Assembly (NCBI GenBank): GCA_036426205.1
Contig: WSYH01002494.1
Coordinates: forward strand, 1-64,000
DNA length: 64,000 nt
Reading direction: 5' to 3'
Source: Ascaphus truei
Taxonomy: Eukaryota > Chordata > Amphibia > Anura > Ascaphidae
Shown: one piece after another, positions 56,096 through 64,000 of the stretch
Layout: every line of letters begins with the position of its first letter
Position numbering within the stretch: position 1 is the first letter of the stretch
Position numbers and translations under genes: made by a program
Notes under the pieces: model-generated
Database searches by the model: none
What the model saw: only the letters and a program-made list of their open reading frames with translations
What the model was told of the DNA's origin: nothing

Positions 56096-57066
56096 TGTAG
56101 CCCTCTTTCCTACGCTCTAGAGTGACTACGGGTACTGCACACACCTTTGGACTCCAGGAGATCTGGGCCTCCGCTAGCTGGGAGCCTGGGGTAATAGTTA
56201 TCTTATTGGCAGCGCCTCCACTTACCCGGATCCCCATCGCGTAAGATTCCCCTGGGTAAGAACAATAGCAACACACATATGATTGGAACTGTTTTACTGC
56301 AACGCACGGATAAACCTTTATTACTTAATCATAGCAAGAACAAATATAACACATTCATTAACCTGTACTATACTATAACACTAGTGGCTCGGACACTGTC
56401 ATAAGGAGAAATGTCACTGTTCCTTCACCGCGTGCCCACACACCGTGTCCATGTACTGAAATATGTATATAGGCTCAGTCCTTTGGCCACTCAACTTAGT
56501 GTCCCCAAAGAGTGTTCCCTAAGGCGGGATCAGCGCCTGTTGACCGGTGTTGGTGCATGTGGCAGGACGGCCTATAGCCGAGGTCAGGGAACAGTCCACA
56601 CGTGTAGTTTCAGGGTAAATGAAAACGTTCAGTGGCTTTATTTCTCCACAGCAACATAACATGCGGGTACACTGTCCCTTTAAACAAAGCAAATCCTGCT
56701 CCACAGTGGGAGAAACTGACTAACACAGCAGACCTATCTTGCAGGCTGGCTGGCTAAACCATCACCAAACTGTAAGAGTCTTTTAAGCAGTCATGAAAAC
56801 AAATGAAACAAATCTTACTTGGCTGCAGTAAGTACTGTAGTGTGCTGTATCTGTCTGCTAGCAGCACATATATCCATGTGCTCTTGTCTGAGAGAGCCAG
56901 CTACTGCTAGTAGCAAGATCCTTATCTACCTTGCTGGCTCTCAAGTGTCAGCTTACATCCTGATTAGCTAGCTTCCACCTGAGTTAACCCTTATGAGTGC
57001 TGGATGAAGCACTCAGACATATGTTTCCCAGGCATAATTGATAGGGGTTGACTTCACCCTGTCACA
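56096..57066 (-). mobile_element. Element A, 3' LTR
   Basis: Minus strand: starts TGTGACAGGGTGAAGTC at 57066 and ends GAAAGAGGGCTACA at 56096. It is preceded by a purine tract AGGGGAGGTA (57067-57076), the expected polypurine tract, which overlaps the end of pol. AGCGCCTCCA (56211) is the inverse of the TGGAGGCGCT motif. It is separated from element B by a 28-bp AT-rich spacer. Confidence 0.7.
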
Positions 57067-57444
57067 TACCTCCCCTGTTTGTGTGTGGCTAGTGTCCCAC
57101 ACGGCTGAAGCCCGACCCTCCACTCCTTCTCTTGACAAAAAATCTGCATTTCCATGGTCCTTTCCAGGTCTATGCTGAATATCAAAAGAGAAGGGTTGGA
57201 GGGCCATATACCACCTGGTCAACCTTGGATTTGTGTCCTTCATGGTGTTTAAGCACTTCAAGGGCGCATGGTCAGTGACCAGGGTGAAGTGTACTCCGGC
57301 GACATAATGTCTCAAGGCCTCAATTGCCCATTTTACAGCGAGGCACTCCTTCTCAATTACGGAATACCTCACTTCCCTTGGGAACAGCTTCCGGCTGATG
57401 AACAGTATGGGGTGTTCAACACCATCAAATTGCTGAGACAGCAC
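57013..57444 (-). pseudogene. Element A RNase H (end of pol)
   Basis: A Ty3/gypsy RNase H domain: GVEHPILFISRKLFPREVRY, SVIEKECLAVKWAIEALRHY, FTLVTDHAPLKCL and FDIQHRPGKDHGNADFLSR. It is separated from the reverse transcriptase frame by a one-base shift at about 57500, so the copy is inactive. RNase H would remove genomic RNA during reverse transcription. Confidence 0.9.
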
Positions 57445-57493
57445 TGCTCCCAGTCCTACCTCTGAGGCATCCGTCTGGATGATGAAGGGCTCT

Positions 57494-59731
57494 TTAAAAT
57501 CTAGGGCTCCGAAGAGCGGGGCCCTCTGACAGGCATTTCTTTAGCATGTCAAAGGCGTCTTGGCACTCCCAAGACCATTGAACTTGGGTCGGGGCACTCT
57601 TTTTTGTCAGATCTGTTAGGGGTGCAGATATTTCTGAAAAATTGGGGATAAACCGCCGGTAATACCCTGCTAACCCCAAAAGGGAGTGGACCTGTGTCTT
57701 TGTCTGTGGGGTGGGGAATTCCTTTATGGCGGCCACCTTGCTAGCTAGTGGCCTTACTATCCCTCCCCCAATGGCATATCCCAAGTACTTTGTAGTGGAT
57801 TTACCCAGGGCACATTTTTTTGGATTTGCAGTGAGCCCTGCTTCTCTTAAGGACGTTAGGACTGCCCTTAACCTTTTTATATGAGACTGCCAGTGTCTGC
57901 TATAGATGACAATGTCATCCAAGTAGGCCACGGCATATGCCCTATGGGGTCGTAGTACCTTGTCCATTAACCTTTGGAACGTGGCTGGAGCCCCATGTAA
58001 CCCAAATGGCATAGTGACGAATTGGTATAAACCGAGAGGGGTGGCGAAGACAGTTTTGCATTTGGATTCTTCCGCTAGAGGTATCTGCCAATATCCTTTC
58101 GTGAGATCTAGGGTGGAGATATACTCTGCTTTACCAAGCGAGTCAAGCAATTCATCCACCCTAGGCATTGGGTATGCATCAAATCTGGATACAGCATTTA
58201 CCTTTCGCAGATCCATGCAAAACCTCACCTTCCCATCTGGTTTAGGGACCAACACTATAGGGCTACACCATTCGCTGTGGGACTCCTCGATCACGCCCAA
58301 TTCCAACATGTCTATTATCTCCCTCTCTACCAGGTCTTTTTGGCCCTCTGGCAATCTATAGGGACGGGACCGTACTTTTACGACAGGTTCTGTCTCAATC
58401 CTATGGGACACTAAATCAGTCCGCCCTGGCAGCTCCAAAAAAACATCTGGGAACTGGTCACATAATTCTAGTAGGTCTGACCTTTGTTCCGTTGTTAACT
58501 GCCCTCCCATGGGAACCTGATGGTCATTGTACGTACTACCCTTTGGAAGCTGTGGACCCAAATCCGTCTCTCCTTCCCGAGGGTGGATGAACAGCGATCT
58601 CATCGTTTTCCAGGGTTTCAGGAGGTTCACATGGTAGATTTGTTTACCCTTCCTGGACCCTGGTTGAGAGATCTCATAGTTCACCTCCCCGGTGCGGCGG
58701 AGAACTTGGAAAGGACCCTGCCACTTCGCAAGGAGTTTACTCTCTGATGTCGGTAGTAGTAGCATCACTTGGTCCCCAGGTTGGAAGACCCTCAAGCGAG
58801 CATTTTGGTTGTACTGCCTCTCTTGACATTCTTGAGCAGATTTGAGGTTTTCCTTAGCAAACCGACCTATCATGTCTAGGCGGTTTCTAAGGTCTATGAC
58901 ATACTGAAGGGAATTCTTGGAGGGGGAGGGCTCCTCCTCCCAGGATTCCTTCAGTAGGTCGAGAATACCCCGAGGTTGGCGTCCATATAGGAGCTCAAAC
59001 GGGGAGAAGCCTGTGGATGATTGGGGAACTTCTCGTACCGCAAACAACAGGAAAGGGAGAAGTTCATCCCAAGCTCGCTTTTCAGTGTCCACAAACTTCC
59101 TAAGCATGGTTTTTAAAGTACGATTAAACCTCTCTACCAATCCATCAGTCTGACGATGGTAGACTGAGGTCCGGACGGATTTTACCTCCAATAACTTCAG
59201 GACATCCTGCATTAACTTTGCCATGAAATTTGTTCCCTGGTCAGTTAACATTACTTGGGGAAGTCCTACCCTAGAGAACAGTTCTAACAGCCTGTGAGCA
59301 ACCTGTTTAGCAGTGGCTGATCTCAGAGGGAAGGCCTCAGGATATCTGGTGGCATAATCTACAACAACGAGTATAAATTTATGTCCCTTCGCAGAGGGTT
59401 CTAAAGGTCCGACCAGATCTACCCCAATTCTCTCGAATGGGATGGCTACCAAGGGCAGAGGGACCAAGGGAGCCGGCTTCTGTCCTTTTTGGCTAGTTAA
59501 CTGGCATTCAGGACATGTCTCACATAGTTTCATGATGTCACCATGTATGCCTGGCCAGTAAAACTGGGACGAGATGCGGTCCGTGGTCTTATCTCTGCCC
59601 AAATGACCACCCCATGGGAGAGAATGGGCTAGGGTGAACACTGTTTTAATCAACCCTTTAGGGACTAACATCTGTCGAAAGACCTCCCCTGTTTGTGTAA
59701 CCTTATTCACACAATATAGAATGTCATTCAA
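57494..59731 (-). pseudogene. Element A pol: integrase then reverse transcriptase (Gmr1-like order)
   Basis: One 745-codon frame. Residues 36-73 carry the integrase HHCC zinc finger (H36, H43, C70, C73). The catalytic triad is D105 (GVDLVGPL), D164 (LTDQGTNF) and E200 (GLVERFNRT), spaced D-35-E. A C-terminal segment with GPFQVLRRTG and YHVNLLKPW follows. Reverse transcriptase begins near residue 445 (RSRPYRLPEGQ), with LDLTKGYWQIPL, FGLHGAPATFQRLMD and the active site YLDD at 603-606. Integrase before RT is the reverse of the usual Ty3/gypsy order and is known for Gmr1-like elements of fish and amphibians. The frame is complete, but upstream protease and downstream RNase H are frameshifted, so the element is dead or very recently inactivated. 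Confidence 0.92.
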
Positions 59732-59735
59732 CAGT

Positions 59736-60374
59736 TCAAAAATGTGGAAACACTTTTACACCTTGTTCATCCATTATCTTGTTGTTGACCTGTACCACCT
59801 TCTCATATTGTCTAGCCAGAGCTGGGTCCTCCCTCTGCCTCTGACGGAAGTCAGGAAGATCCAGGTCTGGCAAAATTCCCGTATCTATCTGTTCCCCACC
59901 CTGGTCATCCCCGGCCATGACCTGCAGTCCTTTGGGCTGACTAATGTTACCAAGAGTCCCAGCCTTTCTTAACCAGTCCTCTTTTTCCGCACTTCTCTCT
60001 TTACGTGTCTTTGGAACGTGGTGTCTACGGGGGAAAATCTCTGGGGAAAAAGGAAACAAGTCTCCGGGCTTCTCCGGCACCAGAAAAGTAGGCTCGGTAG
60101 GAGTAGGGGCCAAGAATGTTTTGAAGTAGGGCCAGTCTCGGCCAAGTAGAACAGGAGCAGGTAGCCAAGGAGCAACTCCCACTAGTAGGCTAGCCTCTTG
60201 ATCCGGTAACAACTTCGAAAAGGATCCGCCGATCCAGCGCCTGTTTTCCGGTGTCACGATGCTCAGCAGCCTGGTCCCAGACGTTTGCAGCAACCTCGGA
60301 TCCGCACACTTTGTCCCTATCTGTTGTACAGTAAGGGCTGATGTAGCTATCACTACAGGGCGTCCCTGCAGCAC
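59736..60374 (-). pseudogene. Element A protease region (partial)
   Basis: A 212-codon frame. The part beginning RPVVIATSALTVQQIGTKC, with WLPAPVLLGRDWPYF, resembles a retroviral-type aspartic protease near its C-terminal half; the DTG/DSG active-site end is missing at the right. A linker with FRQRQREDPALARQYEKV then leads to the integrase. A frameshift in a T run at about 59740 separates it from the integrase frame. Gag and the 5' LTR are absent, truncated near 60384. Confidence 0.75.
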
Positions 60375-60383
60375 ACAATCTAC

Positions 60384-60806
60384 TGTGACTCAGGGAATAT
60401 CCTGGGGTCTACGGGGAAGATCTATCCTATGCAGGTGGGTCACGGACCCCCTGCACCCACACTACCTCTTCCCTTGCTCCTCCGGTGCCCTCTGACTAGT
60501 GTGGCTTTTCCCCCACGCTTCCCTTTCCTGCCTCCCGCGAATCCAGCCCTCCCATTTGCTCCCTGGCGTCAGGTGACCTCGCTAAGGCTCCTGGGGATTG
60601 TAGTTACTGGCTGAGCCTTTATCCTATTTGCCCGCCTTTCGTGCGCTTGTACTGCGCATGCGTGACCTCTCTTTGTTCAGACAGTGCCCCTTACTATTGC
60701 GCAATAACATGGCGGCGCCCTATGCTGTTGGGTCGCAGCGGAACCTTCCCACACTCCTTTGGAGATGCGCTGCAGCACAAGGAAAGCAAACTAACACATC
60801 CCTACA
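60384..60806 (-). mobile_element. Element C, 3' LTR (inferred)
   Basis: Minus strand: a purine tract GCGAGGGGGAGA (60808-60819) precedes TGTAGGGATGTG at 60806, and the segment ends near CCCTGAGTCACA (60384). It carries GCGCATGCGT (60654) and GGGGATTGTAGT (60593), the same motif pair as in the LTRs of element B. The left end is set by the start of element A and could be a truncation instead. Confidence 0.55.
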
Positions 60807-60892
60807 TTCTCCCCCTCGCAGAATCCAACGACCCCGCTTGGGAACGTAACCATAACATATTTACACATTTTGTACACCTTATTCTATATACT

Positions 60893-61834
60893 CTACATGA
60901 GGTTATACATTTCACTGAACATGCCAATTACAGATCTCACTTTATGGCGAGCCCACTGCTGAGCCTCATAATGGGGTGCCTCAAATTGATCGTAAGCCAT
61001 CCTCATTGGAGGTTGACCAGTTCTTTGGCTTCTGCGAAGTTGCTCTTCAGTTACTTCCTCGGAAGAGTAACAAGTCTCATTTGGCACGTCAAATTCTGCC
61101 CATGAGGGGCTCAATTTGTCTACGCAGTCTTTTTGGGGCACAAAGCACAGGCTCTGCGGGTCTAGTGGCTGGCTTACTGGAGTCAGTGTATCTGTCATTG
61201 GATCAAGGGGCTCCTTACCCGTAGCTCCTTCAGGAGATGCCCCCGCGGTCAGAAGGCCCCTTTGAGAGGTTCCTTCCATAGGATTCTCAGAGGTGGCATT
61301 TGTTACAGTCTCTGGGCCATCCTCTGTACTATCAGCTTCTCCATCGAGTGAAACAGTGGGCACTTCCAATTCGTTATCCCCTACTTGAGGTATAGTAAGG
61401 AGATGGTTTCTATGCCATACCTTTACCCAGCCTTCAGAGTCCTTGATGCGGTTTACCGGGAGGCCATGCATCTGTGATTCCACTTCATACACCCCATCCC
61501 TCCACTGGTCAGCCAGTTTGTGCTTTCCAGGAATACCGAAGTTACGGAAGAGAACTGCATCCCCTGGGCGGATTTCTTTATGTCGCACCTTGTGATCATA
61601 GCGCCTTTTATTACTCGCATTTAATTGCGCCGCTGCCTTCTCAGCCAATTTGTAGGCCTGCTGCAAGCTGTCTTGTAACCTTTGCCCATATCGAAAATGC
61701 GTCCTATTGGATACCCCATCAGTAGATATCCGTAGTCGCACATCCACTGGCAGCCTAGCTTCTCGTCCAAACATTAAGAAGTACGGAGTATAACCTGTAT
61801 ACTCATGTCGAGTACAGTTATAAGCATGTACCAA
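60893..61834 (-). pseudogene. Element C integrase C-terminal part and pol tail
   Basis: A 313-codon frame: YNCTRHEYTGYTPYFLMFGR (integrase end), then KRRYDHKVRHKEIRPGDAVL and KLADQWRDGVYEV, a Ty3/gypsy integrase C-terminal barrel. A variable acidic tail follows to the stop at 60893. It continues the frame at 61848-62589 after a small frameshift. RT is not present in the window. Confidence 0.85.
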
Positions 61835-61847
61835 CGTCTCTACGTGT

Positions 61848-62589
61848 TCAGTCAGTCTTCTGAGAGCCTTTCAGAATGCCCAACATGTCGAGCAGCGTGC
61901 GGTTGAAACGTTCGTGCATAGCGTCCCCTTCCGGATGATACGGGGTAGTCCGTGACTTGGTGATGTTCAACAACTTCAGCAGTTCTCGAATGAGGGTACT
62001 CTCGAAGTCCCTGCCTTGATCAGAATGCAGTCGATTCGGAAGTCCACAATGAATGAAGTATCTCTCCCACAGCACTTTGGCCACTGTCACCGCCCGTTGG
62101 TCTTTGGTAGGAAAAGCTTGAGCGTATCTTGTATAGTGGTCTGTAATCACCAGCACATTCCCGATACCCCGCGTGTCAGGCTCAATACACAAGAAATCCA
62201 TACACACCAAATCCATGAGGCCGGAGCTTTTCAAATGGGCCATGCTGGCCGCCCGGGTGGGGAGTGTCTTCCTCTGTATACAACGAGGGCACTGCCGGCA
62301 ACGTATCTCCACCGATTCTCTAATTTTTGGCCAATAGGATCGATCATGAAGTAACCCAAAAGTTTTGTCAATGCCAAGATGACCATGATCATCATGTAGT
62401 GCCCGGAGTAAACTGCATCTGAGAATGTGGGACAGGAATAACTGTCGCCTGTCAGGATGATTGTGGTACGGTACGACCCGGTACAGTAGGCAGTTGTCCA
62501 GTTCGAATTTACCAAACTCCTTCATTAACAAGTTCACCAATTCTCAGGGAGCTTGCTTAAGTATGGCAGGGTTGTCCTGTTGCAACATT
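61848..62589 (-). pseudogene. Element C integrase (Ty3/gypsy), zinc and catalytic core
   Basis: HHCC finger (ALHDDHGHLGIDKT, then CRQCPRCIQRK), first Asp in LVCMDFLCIEPD, second in LHSDQGRDFESTL and Glu in MHERFNRTLLDML, a D-D-E integrase core. It differs from element A's integrase, so it comes from another Ty3/gypsy lineage. A stop lies near 62543, and the element is truncated at about 62590, where a plus-strand LINE begins. Confidence 0.88.
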
Positions 62590-62593
62590 CGGG

Positions 62594-63136
62594 ATGCACA
62601 TTAATACCCTGACAACCAAGACCTATGCCGAACTAGGGGTACTTTACAGGAACAAATCCTCCCTAAGTCTCCAGGTCAGAAAACGTATCGCACAGCAGAT
62701 GCCAATGCCAATTATTGACTATGTAGACATAGTATATGGCTCGGCACCTCAAACTCACCTTAGCAAACTTAACACCCTCTACAACTCAATTTGTCGTTTT
62801 GTTCTCCAATGCAACTATAACACACATCACTGCGAAATGCTCAAAGAACTAGATTGGTCATCACTCGAGTCTAGGCGCAAAGTTTACCTTTCCTGTCTTG
62901 CCTTCAAATTCTTTATGGGCAAGCTACCCAGCTACCTGAACAAGCTCCTCACCCCTACCACATGCAGCACCTATCACCTGAGATCAGACTCCAAAAGACT
63001 GTTCATGGTCCCAAGGCCAACAAAGTATCCGGCCGCTCCTCCTTCTCTTACCGTGCACCCCAAAACTGGAACAACCTACCACCACCACCATCAGTCTAAG
63101 GTCATCCACCACCAGTCTAAGGTCTTTCAAATCTAA
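62594..63136 (+). pseudogene. LINE reverse transcriptase C-terminal fragment
   Basis: A 180-codon frame: TKTYAELGVLYRNKSSLSLQ, IIDYVDIVYGSAP, LNTLYNSICRFVL, THHCEMLKELDWSSLESRR and FKFFMGKLPSYLNKLL. This is the region after the polymerase core in jockey-superfamily LINEs (CR1/L2/Rex1-like). The 5' end is missing. The C-terminal RRK..LSCLAFKFF text is well kept, so the copy is moderately young. Confidence 0.85.
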
Positions 63137-63315
63137 GGCTGTCACACATTTTAATGTGGTCTGTAACTGTTTCATACGCCCATAATACAAATTATCTTTA
63201 ACTGTGCATGCAATGTCTTGTATATAATGTATACCCTGCTCATTATGTAACTGTACAGTATTTGTAAACATGTATTATTTGTCTTAACTCTGTGCCCAGG
63301 ACATACTTGAAAACT
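63137..63315 (+). mobile_element. 3' UTR of the LINE
   Basis: TTTTAATGTGGTCTGTAAC, TGCATGCAATGTCTTGTATA and CCCAGGACATACTTGAAAAC follow the coding end. The same blocks at 11281-11524 show that the two belong to one family. Confidence 0.8.
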
Positions 63316-64000
63316 GTGACGACTCAGGAGATTCTTTCCTCTCCCTGTCCCTCTCTCCCATCTCCTGTCTCTCTTTCTATTCCTTCTCACTCCCCTCCTT
63401 CACCTTCTACCTCTCTCCCCTTACCGCAGCGCGTCCCCTGCAGGTCCCGCATACCCACGCGCTCCCTTAACCCTTGCCTTGATCCTCCCCGCTCCATCTC
63501 CCCTGCGGTAGCTCCGTTACCTTCCCCTGTGGTGCCATCCGTCCCGTTGCCTCCTCCTCGCGTGGTACCCGCGGCGCTCCGCGTGTCTGGTGACGCATCC
63601 GGTATGCGCGCCCCCTCAGCCCACGTAGGATGCGCGTGCATGTTCCTCCCTGCCCTTGCTGGCCATCGCGCGGGCGCAGGCCTCGCGCGCGTTCCCCTCC
63701 TCTTGGCTTCGTCCTCCTCCTGCGGTCTTCCCCTGCTCCGTGCGGGCCGCGTCTGTGTTGCAACCTGTGTGCACGCATCCCCAGCTTACATGGGGCGCGC
63801 GCACAGACGCTTCTTATCAGCTTTCCCCTGTCTCCGCCTTCCAAGCCGTACAGGCCATTCCCCCGACTGCCCCTTCTGTCTCCTCCTCTTCTTCCCCTGT
63901 CCTATCTCCAGCTTCTCCCACTTCTCTCTCTACTCCTCCCCTCTCTGTCATTGGTGCACCTTCCTTTATAATCCCTGTCTGTCCACCTCTTCCTCGCTCT
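63316..64000. other. CpG- and pyrimidine-rich DNA to the window edge
   Basis: Starts TGTGACGACTCAGGAG, which could be an LTR start. The stretch has many CG dinucleotides (63420-63800) and CTCTCC/TCCTCC runs. ORFs on both strands are Arg/Gly- or Ser/Pro-rich with no family match. It may be an LTR, a LINE 5' region or a CpG island; I cannot tell which. Confidence 0.4.

Noticed and set aside
63387..63971. Arg/Gly-rich minus ORFs and Ser/Pro-rich plus ORF at the right edge
   Set aside because: They lie in CpG- and pyrimidine-biased DNA with both strands open, and have no domain or splice signal.

Overview
The window is vertebrate nuclear DNA, most likely from a frog or another amphibian (inference). 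It has no dense prokaryote-like gene array. It contains split exons with GT..AG borders, an immunoglobulin V-set exon, CYLD-like CAP-Gly exons, and a crowded mix of L2-type LINEs, Ty3/gypsy elements, a BEL/Pao element, palindromic MITEs and minisatellites. That mix fits anuran genomes best; no species can be named from the sequence alone.

Host genes are few. On the minus strand at 1499-4027 are two phase-0 exons of a CYLD-like gene: the start codon, the N-terminal region and the first two CAP-Gly segments. The rest of the gene must lie left of the window. Also on the minus strand, at 36756-39081, are a V-set exon and a single-pass membrane exon, both phase 1, of a B7/CD276/ICOSLG-like cell-surface protein. 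Its signal-peptide and cytoplasmic exons were not found. No tRNA, rRNA or CRISPR array was recognised.

Layout: 1-4 kb CYLD-like exons; 4-13 kb MITEs, a long-TIR element and two minisatellites; 13-21 kb LTR-like repeat, tandem duplications, a CpG-rich segment, an L2 LINE, a large inverted repeat and a 1.1-kb minisatellite; 22-37 kb several relics of one LTR family (one an intact-looking solo LTR with a 4-bp target duplication) mixed with inverted-repeat elements; 37-39 kb the V-set gene; 41-45 kb a decayed BEL/Pao element; 45-50 kb MITEs and C-rich repeats; 50-62.6 kb three Ty3/gypsy-type elements end to end on the minus strand; 62.6-63.3 kb a LINE 3' end; then CpG- and pyrimidine-rich DNA to the edge.

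The two most notable mobile elements are neighbours. Element B (50025-56067) has two LTRs around one long ORF with a PNMA-like N-terminus and two copies of a cysteine-rich module, and no pol. Element A (56096-60383) has integrase upstream of reverse transcriptase inside one continuous 745-codon frame, the order known from Gmr1-like Ty3/gypsy elements. B could depend on enzymes from a relative of A, but the sequence does not prove it. All pol regions seen here are broken by frameshifts, stops or truncation.
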